From: CAYXFZ01 sp964464385
GTDB lineage: Bacteria; Planctomycetota; UBA1135
Assembly: GCA_964464385.1 (NCBI GenBank)
Contig: CAYXFZ010000075.1
Span: forward strand, 1 to 12,261
Direction: 5' to 3'
Length of the DNA: 12,261 bases
The notes beneath the pieces are model-generated. The model searched no databases. It worked only from the letters and a program-made list of their open reading frames with translations, and was not told the DNA's origin. The translations under genes were made by a program, and so were the position numbers. Position 1 is the stretch's first letter. Every line of letters starts with the position of its first letter. Below are positions 1 through 7,512 of the stretch, one piece after another.

Positions 1-746
1 CCCGCCATGTCATCAAAAGCAAGCTGCAAAGCTTCCACCTCGGCGGAACGGCCACCTGCCGGCAATTGCAAAGATGTGGGCTCCGGGCGATCGCGGGCCA
101 AATCCTCACCCAAGCGGCGGGCCGCCGAGGCTAAAGACTCAATGGGCAAAAGTACGGTGCGGCCGACGGCAAAGTAGAGCAAGATGGCGGCAACCAAGGT
201 CGCGGCAGCAGCGGTCAATAGGACCCGCAGAGAAAGGGGCCAAGCAGGGGCGCGCAAGCGAGGGCGAACCCAAGCCGAACCCCAAGTCTCGCCGACATTG
301 CCAGGAGAGGAGCGCAAGGGAAAGGCCAAGCCGGAAGCCAAGGCAACGGTTTCTCCAAGTTTGGCTACTTCCGAGGTGCGACGCAAGATCTCATTCATGG
401 GAAAGTCGGCATCACGGAAGCGACGGCCTACCGGATTGAGAAAGGCCCCTACCGGAACGGTTTCACCATCCAGCGTCAAGGAGCGACGGTCAATGACCAC
501 GGCATCTTCAAATTCGGCCCAAAGAGGCCACGCCAAAATATCGGCCAAATCTTCAGTACGCTCCGGTTCAAAGCGCTGCAAATGTTCTCTGGCCCAAGCC
601 AGCAACTCCGTTTCGCGGGCCAACTCCTGACTCTTGCTGTCCTGTTCAGCCCACAGGGCCAAGCCACCCAGGACGGCAGCGTTGACCAACAAAAGGACCA
701 GAGTCAGACGCAGGCGGAGCGGAAGAGGATGGGCCATTCCCAGCAT
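1..746 (-). CDS. Membrane sensor protein with HAMP domain, probably histidine kinase (N-terminal part, runs off left edge)
   Basis: An open frame without a stop starts at ATG 746 and continues through the window edge, giving 248 residues. Residues about 11-32 are a hydrophobic membrane segment after a basic N-terminus. Residues 33-170 form a soluble, presumably periplasmic, sensor region. Residues about 172-193 are a second membrane segment. From residue 194 there is a HAMP-like linker (proline 201, an amphipathic helix, then a second helix ending in the typical F-D-D-M). This layout is that of sensor histidine kinases, but the catalytic part lies outside the window, so a diguanylate cyclase or chemoreceptor is not excluded. 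The start is 3 bases after the pilC stop, which implies cotranscription with the pilus motor genes. An in-frame ATG at 737 is an alternative start. The sensor region has an N-P-V-G-R-R-F-R-D stretch (104-112) that I cannot assign to a named domain. Confidence 0.8.
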   Translation of the reverse strand, partial: MLGMAHPLPLRLRLTLVLLLVNAAVLGGLALWAEQDSKSQELARETELLAWAREHLQRFEPERTEDLADILAWPLWAEFEDAVVIDRRSLTLDGETVPVGAFLNPVGRRFRDADFPMNEILRRTSEVAKLGETVALASGLAFPLRSSPGNVGETWGSAWVRPRLRAPAWPLSLRVLLTAAAATLVAAILLYFAVGRTVLLPIESLASAARRLGEDLARDRPEPTSLQLPAGGRSAEVEALQLAFDDMA

Positions 747-749
747 GGA

Positions 750-1889
750 TCAAGCCTGCTGGCCAAATTCGGCCAACAACTTGAACAAGGGCAGGAAGAG
801 GGAAATGGCGATCATGCCAACTACGGCCGCCATCAACACCAAAAGCAAGGGTTCCAGCATCTTCAAGGTGATGTCCAACACTCGGTTGTAATTTTCTTCA
901 TAGGATTCTCCGACGCGAAGGCACATTCGATCGATTTCACCCGTTTCTTCTCCAACTTCAACCATGGAAACAACCACGTCATCGAAACAACGGGTGGCCT
1001 CCATCGCCGTGGCAATGGACTCACCCTCCCGCACTTCATCCGCAACCTCATCAATGGCATCTCGATAAACCTCATTGGTCAAAGCGCCACGCACGATCTC
1101 GAAGGCTTGCAAATGAGGTACGCCACTGGTCACTAAGGTGCCAAACGTCGTGGAGAATCGAGAAATTTGCCCGGTCCTGATAAGACCGCCAATCATGGGA
1201 AGGCGCAACCAGACGCGATGATTCCAGTGACGGAAGCCAAAAGAGCGAAGGTAGCTGAATTGCCAGACCCCGAAGGCAACAAAGGGCAAAAAGAGCACAT
1301 ACCAATGGGTGGACAGAAAACCGCTGATTCCAATCAAAATTTTCGTAGGGGTCGGCAGGGTCAAATCCATCTCGCGAAACAATTCGTCGAACTTGGGAAT
1401 GACGGCGGTCATAAGGACGCCAACTACGATCACGGCAACAACTAAAATTACGACAGGATAAGCAACCGCCGATCGAGTGCGATCCCGGAGACCCTGAGCT
1501 CGCTCCATGAATCCCGCCAATCGTTCCAAGACCTGATCCAGAACACCGCCCGCTTCTCCCGCCCGAGCCATGTTGACGAAAAGATCATCGAACACTTCCG
1601 GATGCTGGGCCAAAGCATCCGAGAGGGGCTGGCCCTCCTCAACGAGGGCCGCCGTGTCCTCGATGGTGTCCCGAAACTTGCCCTCCGGCCATTGGCCAGC
1701 AAGAACATGGAGATTGCGCAAGACCGGCAGGCCGGCCTGGGTCAGGGTGGCCAACAAACGGGAAAACCGCACCAAGTGTTTGAGCTGAACCTTTCGTTTG
1801 GCCTGACGCCTTGGGACGGGCCCGCCCCTGGCCTTGGAACTGCGGGTAGCACGCCGAGCGGCGGGAATCTTTCGTTGGATGCGGACCAT
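750..1889 (-). CDS. pilC: Type IV pilus / type II secretion inner-membrane platform protein, PilC/GspF family
   Basis: The 379-residue product is a polytopic inner-membrane protein that couples the cytoplasmic assembly and retraction ATPases to pilin movement. It has the usual two GspF (T2SSF) repeats. Repeat 1 is roughly residues 38-160, with the hallmark F-S-R-L-L-A-T-L-T-Q-A-G-L-P-V-L at 42-57. Repeat 2 is roughly 240-365, with F-S-T-T-F-G-T-L-V-T-S-G-V-P at 245-258. Membrane segments are visible at about 142-164, 196-213 and 345-368. The N-terminus is unusual: instead of the roughly 60-residue domain that precedes repeat 1 in canonical PilC, there are about 37 residues rich in Arg and Lys. 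An in-frame TGA (the stop of the preceding gene) lies 6 bases upstream, so the start cannot be moved further out. It follows the second PilB-type ATPase and is probably in the same transcript. Confidence 0.93.
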   Translation of the reverse strand: MVRIQRKIPAARRATRSSKARGGPVPRRQAKRKVQLKHLVRFSRLLATLTQAGLPVLRNLHVLAGQWPEGKFRDTIEDTAALVEEGQPLSDALAQHPEVFDDLFVNMARAGEAGGVLDQVLERLAGFMERAQGLRDRTRSAVAYPVVILVVAVIVVGVLMTAVIPKFDELFREMDLTLPTPTKILIGISGFLSTHWYVLFLPFVAFGVWQFSYLRSFGFRHWNHRVWLRLPMIGGLIRTGQISRFSTTFGTLVTSGVPHLQAFEIVRGALTNEVYRDAIDEVADEVREGESIATAMEATRCFDDVVVSMVEVGEETGEIDRMCLRVGESYEENYNRVLDITLKMLEPLLLVLMAAVVGMIAISLFLPLFKLLAEFGQQA

Positions 1890-1895
1890 AAGAGG

Positions 1896-3536
1896 TCAGT
1901 CCTCGGCGTCCTGAGTTTCGCGCAGGATTTCCTCCAGAGTGGTGCCACCAGCCAGAGCAAGCTGAATGCCTCGCTCACGCAAAGTGGTCATGTTTCGTTT
2001 TTGGGCCAACTTGCGTAGGGCCAAGGTACTCGGGTCCGACAAAAATTGGACTCGGACAGCATCGTCCACCGCCATCGTTTCAAAGATGGCCACGCGCCCG
2101 GAGTAGCCAGTGAAGCGGCAGAGTTCACAACCCCGCCCGCGACTCAAATCCTGAACCTCGATTCCAGCGCGAGCGCAGAGTTCTGCATCCGCAGGAACCG
2201 TTTCCGAACACTCTTGGCAGATGCGACGCACCAATCGTTGGGCAATGACACCTTCAAGGGTGGCTGCCAATAGAAAAGGTTCAACGCCAAGATCCACCAT
2301 CCGGGTGATCGTGGAGGGTGCGTCATTGGTGTGCAAGGTAGATAGAACCAAGTGCCCCGTCAGGGCCGCTTCCACGGCAATTTGGGCGGTTTCTGGGTCG
2401 CGAATCTCGCCCACAAGGATGACATCCGGATCCTGCCGAAGCATGGTGCGCAAGACACTTGCGTAGGTCACCCCAATCGCATCGTTGACAGGAACTTGCA
2501 CAATGCCGTCCAAATCGTATTCCACGGGATCTTCTACCGTCAGGATTTTACGGTCCTCGGTATTGAGTCCCTGCAAAACGGAATACAAGGTTGTGGTCTT
2601 ACCGGAACCCGTCGGACCGGTCACCAGGACGATGCCATGCGGTCGAGAAGCGAGTTCTTCCACGGCCTTCCGTTCCTCGCCGGAAAGCCCCAACTCGTCC
2701 AGGTCCAGGCGCAAATTGCGGCGATCCAGGATCAGCAACACCACACTTTCTCCGCCCTGAGTCGGCACGGTGGAGACCCGAAGATCCACCCGACGTCCGT
2801 CCACTTGCAGTTCGATACGACCATCTTGGGGCATGCGGGTTTCCGAAATATCCAAGTTGGCCATCACCTTGATGCGGGAGACGACGGCAGCAGCCAAGTG
2901 GGCAGGGGGCGGATCAATTTCAAAGAGAACACCGTCCACCCGCATTCGAATTCTAAATTCACCGAGATAGGGCTCAAAGTGAACGTCGGCAGCACCCAAA
3001 CGCACGGAACGGTGCAATATGGATTCCAACAGTCGCACAATCGGGGCCGAATCACCGACTTCGACGACCTGGGTCGCGGCCACCGCCGAGGCCTCAGCCC
3101 GACTGCGGTAGGCCTCTTCGACGGCATCGGCCAATGCGGTTGGGTCGGACAAAACCACTTCGATGGGAAGGCCGGCCATGGCCTCCAAATCTCCCAACAA
3201 GGGCAAGATGTCTGGGTCTGCGGTCGCCACCCGCAACTTGCCGTTCTGTTCGCCCAGGGGAAGGACACCAAAGGCACGGGCAGTAACCGCATCCAAGGCC
3301 GAAAGAGCGGCCTCGTCAGCGCGGAGATCTTCAGGGTTCAGCCACTCCAATCCCTTTTGGGTAGCCATGGCCTGGGCAAGATCCCCGGGAGTGAGGTCAC
3401 CGCGCTCGACCAAAACAGCTCCGAGGCGGCCCCCACTGCGGCGCTGCTCGGCCAAGGCGGCCTGCAACTGCCCCATGCGCAAAACCCCCATATCCACAAG
3501 GATTCGCCCCAGTCGGCGGCTTTCCTGGACGGGCAT
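1896..3536 (-). CDS. pilB: PilB/GspE-type assembly ATPase 2, with intact c-di-GMP-type MshEN motifs
   Basis: The 546-residue product is a hexameric cytoplasmic motor ATPase that powers pilus or pseudopilus extension. The N-terminal MshEN region holds two tandem motifs, residues 8-31 and 37-60. Each begins R-L-G, has the spaced hydrophobic residues and glycine, and ends in Gln, matching the c-di-GMP-binding signature known from MshE almost fully (Asp47 and Met57 deviate in the second). The core follows: Asp box A-D-V-H-F-E-P at 183-189, Walker A G-P-T-G-S-G-K-T-T-T at 307-316, Walker B ending in catalytic Glu377 (I-L-V-G-E), and His box T-G-H-L-V-L-S-T-L-H-T-N at 393-404. Four cysteines (440, 443, 470, 473) form the zinc-binding module typical of GspE/PilB. 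ATG 3536 lies 2 bases after the pilT stop and 6 bases separate its stop from pilC. It could serve type II secretion rather than a pilus, but the adjacent PilT favours a pilus. Confidence 0.93.
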   Translation of the reverse strand: MPVQESRRLGRILVDMGVLRMGQLQAALAEQRRSGGRLGAVLVERGDLTPGDLAQAMATQKGLEWLNPEDLRADEAALSALDAVTARAFGVLPLGEQNGKLRVATADPDILPLLGDLEAMAGLPIEVVLSDPTALADAVEEAYRSRAEASAVAATQVVEVGDSAPIVRLLESILHRSVRLGAADVHFEPYLGEFRIRMRVDGVLFEIDPPPAHLAAAVVSRIKVMANLDISETRMPQDGRIELQVDGRRVDLRVSTVPTQGGESVVLLILDRRNLRLDLDELGLSGEERKAVEELASRPHGIVLVTGPTGSGKTTTLYSVLQGLNTEDRKILTVEDPVEYDLDGIVQVPVNDAIGVTYASVLRTMLRQDPDVILVGEIRDPETAQIAVEAALTGHLVLSTLHTNDAPSTITRMVDLGVEPFLLAATLEGVIAQRLVRRICQECSETVPADAELCARAGIEVQDLSRGRGCELCRFTGYSGRVAIFETMAVDDAVRVQFLSDPSTLALRKLAQKRNMTTLRERGIQLALAGGTTLEEILRETQDAED

Positions 3537-3538
3537 GA

Positions 3539-4612
3539 TCAGCCGCCGAGCCTCTTGCGGAGTTCGCTCGGAACTTGGGCGTGGGTCAGCCCCGTTTCTT
3601 GACTGATGACTCCGCTTCGCACCAAATCGAAGAGGTGCTCATCCAGCAATTGCATGCCCACACGACGCTGGGTTTGCAGAACGGAAGGAATTTTGAAACT
3701 CTCGCCCTTGCGAATGTGGTTCTCAATGGCTGAGTTGCGAATCATGACTTCGAAGGCGGCGATCCGACCTGCACCATCCAATCGCGGCAACAAAACTTGG
3801 GAAACCACCGCCTGCAAGGAAACGGCCAGTTGCGAACGGACTTGTTCTTGCTGCTCCTGGGGATATTGATCAATGATGCGATCCACAGTCCGGGAAGCGC
3901 CGGTGGTGTGCATGGTCGCCAGGACAAGGTGGCCGGTTTCGGCGGCAGAAATTGCGGCGGATGTGGTCTCCAAGTCGCGCATTTCGCCGAGCAGAATGAC
4001 ATCAGGATCCTGGCGTAAAACGCGTCGCAAAGCTTCACCGAAGGAGGTCACGTCCTCACCGACCTCACGTTGGGTCACGACCGAGCGCTCGGATTCATGA
4101 TAAAACTCGATCGGATCCTCAATGGTGACCAAGTGGCAAGACCGGGTCTTGTTGATTTCATGCACCATGGTGGCCAAGGTGGTGGTCTTGCCGGAACCGG
4201 TTGGGCCGGTCACCAGCACCAAACCTCGAGGCAACTGGGCAAGGGCCTTCAACACCTCGGGAGCACCAATCTCCTCGAAACTCATGAGCTCATGGGGAAT
4301 ACGACGGGCAACCAAAGCGGAGGATCCCCGCTGGCGAAAGACGCTCACCCGAAAGCGATCGCCATTGTGGGCCAGAGCAAAATCCGCAGTACCAAGGTCG
4401 GCCAAGTCGGCACGCCGATGCTCGGGCAAAATAGACTGACAAATAACGTCCAATTTCTCGGCATCGAGAGGACCCTCCTCCAAAATCACCAATTCGCCGG
4501 AGACCCGCATCGTGGGGGATCGTCCCGCGCCCAAATGGAGATCCGAGGCGGAGTGTTCCGCCAGGGCACATAGCCAACGGTCGAGTTCGGAGCCGGATTC
4601 AATGGTGGTCAT
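3539..4612 (-). CDS. pilT: PilT-type twitching/retraction ATPase
   Basis: The 357-residue product has the usual length of PilT, the cytoplasmic hexameric ATPase that depolymerises the pilus. It lacks the MshEN region and the cysteine zinc module of the PilB-type genes on either side, as expected. Visible motifs are an N-terminal A-S-D-L-H-L (22-27), Walker A G-P-T-G-S-G-K-T-T-T (136-145), Asp box I-E-D-P-I-E-F (164-170), Walker B with Glu210 (V-I-L-L-G-E), and His box T-G-H-L-V-L-A-T-M-H-T-T (226-237). The region M-I-R-N-S-A-I-E-N-H-I-R-K-G (290-303) corresponds to the PilT-specific AIRNLIRE motif needed for retraction. The start overlaps the preceding ATPase stop as ATGA. A GAGGAA Shine-Dalgarno sequence lies at good spacing upstream, one of the few clear ribosome binding sites here. 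Confidence 0.94.
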   Translation of the reverse strand: MTTIESGSELDRWLCALAEHSASDLHLGAGRSPTMRVSGELVILEEGPLDAEKLDVICQSILPEHRRADLADLGTADFALAHNGDRFRVSVFRQRGSSALVARRIPHELMSFEEIGAPEVLKALAQLPRGLVLVTGPTGSGKTTTLATMVHEINKTRSCHLVTIEDPIEFYHESERSVVTQREVGEDVTSFGEALRRVLRQDPDVILLGEMRDLETTSAAISAAETGHLVLATMHTTGASRTVDRIIDQYPQEQQEQVRSQLAVSLQAVVSQVLLPRLDGAGRIAAFEVMIRNSAIENHIRKGESFKIPSVLQTQRRVGMQLLDEHLFDLVRSGVISQETGLTHAQVPSELRKRLGG

Positions 4613-6273
4613 TCTTGTTCCTCGGGTTGAGGGGATTCGGGGCTCCGCGTGACGCGGAGCATTTCCTGGACAGTCGTTAGGCCGTCTCGAACTTTAGCGG
4701 CCACATCCGGTGCCATCGGAGACCAAGATCCGGATTCTCTGGCCAATCGGGCAAATTCATTGGGATTGACGCCACGGAAGAGGGCATCGCGCAGAGAGGC
4801 GCCCATGTCCAGCCATTCAAACACCCCCAGTCGGCCGCGGAAGCCCGTCCGGCCGCATTCCTTGCAACCCTTGGGATGGGCGAGCGTGGCTCCCGGATCC
4901 AAATCGAGAAGTTGAATTTCCAAATCTGTGGCGGGGCCCTCGGTGCGGCAACTGGGACAAAGGCGTCGAACCAGACGTTGCGACAACACTCCTTGCAAGG
5001 ATGTGGCGATCAAAAAAGGAGGCACGCCCATGTCCAAGAGGCGCGTGACCGCTCCCGGGGCATCGTTGGTGTGCACCGTACTGAAGACCAAGTGACCCGT
5101 AAGCGAAGCTTGTATGGCGACCTCGGCCGTTTCTCGGTCGCGGATCTCCCCCACCAACACCACGTTGGGGGCCTGCCGCAAAAAGGCACGCAGAGCACGG
5201 GCGAAGGTGAGACCAATGTCCGGCTTGACCTGCACTTGATTGATGCCCTGGATGCGATACTCCACGGGATCTTCGACGGTCAATATCTTGCGGTCGGCAT
5301 TGTTGAGAGTTTGCAAGGCGGCATAAAGCGTGGTGGTTTTCCCCGATCCCGTCGGACCCGTGACCAGAAAAATACCGTTGGGGCGGTCAATGACTCGACT
5401 AAACCACGCCAAGGCCTCAGGCCCCAGGCCCAAATCGGCAAGCGGAATCAAATTGGCCTCGCGATCCAAAATCCGCATGACGCAAGACTCGCCATGATTG
5501 GTCGGCAAGATGGAGGTCCGCACGTCCAGGTCGCGATCCCCGACCTGGATGGAAATGCGACCATCCTGCGGTTTTCTTTTTTCGGCGATGTCCAGACTGG
5601 CGCCCACTTTGATATGACTCAGCAAGGGCGGATGCAGGTCCGCTGGATGCTCGGCCGAGACCTTGAGTTGCCCATCCACGCGAAAACGAATGCGCACCAG
5701 ATCGTCGAATGGCTCCAGGTGGATGTCCGAAGCTCGATCGGCAACAGCATCCTGAAACATGCGCTTCACCAAACGCACAATCGGGGCCTCGTCCTCATCC
5801 TCGCTCCCTGAGGAGATGACCTGCTTGCTTGGGCCGCTACCGCTCTCCTCGGAACCATAGGTTGCGGCCAAGGATGCCGTCAGTGAACCCGCAGGCGCCA
5901 CGGCCAAAAGGATTTCACGATCCAAGAGAAACCGCAGGGTGTCCAAAGCGACCGAACCGGCTGGATCCTCCACCGCCACCACGAGAGCATCTCCCTTTTC
6001 GGAAACGGGCAGACAACGATGTTCCCAAGCGACCCGGGCATCCAGGAGGGAAGTCAGGCGCTCGGGAGGACGTCGACCTGCCGGATCCACGAAGGGGAGG
6101 CGGGCTTGGCGAGCCTTGGCACGGGCCAATGCCACATCATCCACGGCCCCCATGGCAAGAAGAAGCTGACCCAAGGGAAGGGAACGATTGCGTTGCTGCG
6201 CGAGTGCCTCGCGCAGTTGTTCCTCGCTGATGGCCCCCTGAGCAAGGAGGATTTCACCGAGGTCTTGACTCAA
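4609..6273 (-). CDS. pilB: PilB/GspE-type assembly ATPase 1, with altered MshEN motifs
   Basis: The 554-residue product is a second assembly ATPase. The core is complete: Asp box A-S-D-I-H-L-E-P at 181-188, Walker A G-P-T-G-S-G-K-T-T-T at 306-315, Walker B with Glu376 (V-V-L-V-G-E), His box T-G-H-L-V-F-S-T-V-H-T-N at 392-403, and zinc cysteines 439, 442, 470 and 473. The usual R-Q-D-P-D before Walker B reads R-Q-A-P-N here. The N-terminal MshEN repeats at 4-27 and 33-56 keep the L-G and the spacing but start with Asp and Pro in place of Arg, so c-di-GMP binding is doubtful. An acidic, Ser-rich linker lies at 141-163. The start is TTG at 6273, 7 bases after AAGG. Upstream in-frame codons run to a TGA at 6363-6361 without ATG, GTG or TTG. 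The stop overlaps pilT as ATGA. It begins the pilus block after a 102-base gap. Confidence 0.92.
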   Translation of the reverse strand: MSQDLGEILLAQGAISEEQLREALAQQRNRSLPLGQLLLAMGAVDDVALARAKARQARLPFVDPAGRRPPERLTSLLDARVAWEHRCLPVSEKGDALVVAVEDPAGSVALDTLRFLLDREILLAVAPAGSLTASLAATYGSEESGSGPSKQVISSGSEDEDEAPIVRLVKRMFQDAVADRASDIHLEPFDDLVRIRFRVDGQLKVSAEHPADLHPPLLSHIKVGASLDIAEKRKPQDGRISIQVGDRDLDVRTSILPTNHGESCVMRILDREANLIPLADLGLGPEALAWFSRVIDRPNGIFLVTGPTGSGKTTTLYAALQTLNNADRKILTVEDPVEYRIQGINQVQVKPDIGLTFARALRAFLRQAPNVVLVGEIRDRETAEVAIQASLTGHLVFSTVHTNDAPGAVTRLLDMGVPPFLIATSLQGVLSQRLVRRLCPSCRTEGPATDLEIQLLDLDPGATLAHPKGCKECGRTGFRGRLGVFEWLDMGASLRDALFRGVNPNEFARLARESGSWSPMAPDVAAKVRDGLTTVQEMLRVTRSPESPQPEEQE

Positions 6274-6302
6274 GAGATCGCCTTCAAGTGGAGCCTCAAA
6301 AC

Positions 6303-6327
6303 GGAACGTGGGCCCAAGCCGTGTTCC
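6303..6327 (-). terminator. Weak terminator-like hairpin between the DUF1573 genes and the pilus ATPase genes
   Basis: On the minus strand a GGAAC / GTTCC inverted repeat with a further short GGC/GCC pairing inside is followed two bases later by TTTT. It lies in the 102-base gap between the last DUF1573 stop and the TTG start of the first pilB. The stem is only 5 base pairs plus a short inner helix and the T run is short. It may be a leaky terminator, a 5' UTR structure, or chance. I see no convincing promoter in the same gap. Confidence 0.25.
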
Positions 6328-6375
6328 AGCCTCTATTCTTAGCAGACTCGGGCGGTCAGGTCACGCCTAGCGAGG

Positions 6376-7512
6376 TCAAGGACTGGCGGCCCGCACCAGG
6401 GCGGAAATTGGAAAGGTCCTGGATTGGATTCCCGACTCTTCCGGCCAAGAGACCAAAACATTGCCTGCTTGTCGGCCCAAGGGCGCTTCCGGAGTCAACT
6501 GAACGATGATTTCCCAGCGTTTTCCGGCTTCTCGTTCATCAAAAATGACATCGAAGGACAGATCGCCGTGCTCGGTTGTGGGCTCGAAACTTACCTTGGG
6601 AGAGGGCACTTCCAACCAATCCACCGATGCGGCGATGCGCATCATGCGACGCGGATCCTTGCCCTGCTCCACCAAGTTGAAGCCAACCAGACGATTGGGA
6701 AAATAGCGGACTTTGCCATACAGCTCAGCATACACCTGGAAAGTGACCTGATGGCCAAGCGAAGTTTCGCCGATGGCAATGGTGCTATATCGGCCCTCCG
6801 GTGTCTCCGGATCCAAGAGAATTTCGAGCGTGTGCGTTTCTCCGCCATCCGGATTGGCCACGGTTTCGCCAAGATCTTCAATGCGCACCCAGTCCGGCAA
6901 ATCCACCCAGCGGAGAATTTCGAAGGGTTGAAAACCAGTCACTTGCAGCTTGCGGGAGGGATTGGGGTTGCGGCGCAACTTCCCGGACAAGATGCCGGCA
7001 AACTTGGCCTGGCGAGGCAAAACGGAAAAGACCGGCTGCACCATGGCATGCAAGGACATGCGTAAGGGAAAATTGGTGGCGTTTCCCTCCAGGGTAATCG
7101 AAGAAGTCTTTCGATCCACATAATCTCGGGAGTTGAAGGTTCCAACCACGGCACCCTGAGCCCCGCCAGGAATCGGTTTGGCAAGATCCCAAGATTCACC
7201 TCCCACCTCGAGGTAGACATCCGTGCAACCGCAAGAGGCCAACAAGTTGGTCACCTTCACCGAATCATCCCCTTGCACCTCAAATGGAAAGCGGAGTTCG
7301 GTGGTCTGATGTTGGAACATGGAGCCCAAATCCAAATCCAGAATCTCCGGCACCAAAGCACTACGGGATTGTTCTTTCTCGAAGCGAATCGTAGGTGGCG
7401 GACCCGAAGTGCGCGGGCGATCTGACCGAGGAACATCGGCTTGGCTAGGGTCGGTTCCCCCACTGCATGCCATGGGGAGAAAAAGGAAGATCAAGAGGTA
7501 GGAGAATTTCAT
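6376..7512 (-). CDS. DUF1573-family lipoprotein, paralogue C
   Basis: The 378-residue product starts with a lipoprotein-like signal peptide ending L-P-M-A-C, with Cys16 as the probable lipidated residue, although the Pro and Met are not ideal for a lipobox. A Ser/Pro-rich linker (17-45) precedes a first Ig-like DUF1573 domain at about 55-150, marked by A-S-C-G-C-T-D (92-98) and a downstream Y-V-D-R-K-T (131-136). At least one more beta-rich domain follows from about 158 (Q-P-V-F-S-V-L-P). DUF1573 proteins are envelope proteins with no established biochemical role. ATG 7512 overlaps the preceding paralogue's stop as ATGA. A further in-frame ATG at 7542 would only add ten polar residues before the signal peptide and is less likely. 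The three paralogues arose by duplication, judging from their shared layout. Confidence 0.85.
   Translation of the reverse strand: MKFSYLLIFLFLPMACSGGTDPSQADVPRSDRPRTSGPPPTIRFEKEQSRSALVPEILDLDLGSMFQHQTTELRFPFEVQGDDSVKVTNLLASCGCTDVYLEVGGESWDLAKPIPGGAQGAVVGTFNSRDYVDRKTSSITLEGNATNFPLRMSLHAMVQPVFSVLPRQAKFAGILSGKLRRNPNPSRKLQVTGFQPFEILRWVDLPDWVRIEDLGETVANPDGGETHTLEILLDPETPEGRYSTIAIGETSLGHQVTFQVYAELYGKVRYFPNRLVGFNLVEQGKDPRRMMRIAASVDWLEVPSPKVSFEPTTEHGDLSFDVIFDEREAGKRWEIIVQLTPEAPLGRQAGNVLVSWPEESGIQSRTFPISALVRAASP

Noticed and set aside
582..1136. Plus-strand open frame of about 184 codons across the pilC 3' end and the sensor gene start
   Set aside because: It overlaps two well-supported minus-strand genes and encodes a Gln/His-rich composition typical of antisense frames.
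2352..3602. Long plus-strand open frame (about 416 codons) opposite the second pilB
   Set aside because: It is antisense to a clearly conserved ATPase. A similar peptide appears opposite the first pilB (4876-5811), mirroring the sense-strand homology of the two genes. It shows no domain, signal or start context of its own.
4876..5811. Plus-strand open frame of about 311 codons opposite the first pilB
   Set aside because: Same explanation: a shadow frame produced by the codon bias of the sense gene, covering its Walker and Asp box region.
6330..6375. Possible sigma-70 promoter on the minus strand before the first pilB (GTGACC, 17 bases, TAAGAA)
   Set aside because: The match to both hexamers is poor; it cannot be separated from chance by eye.
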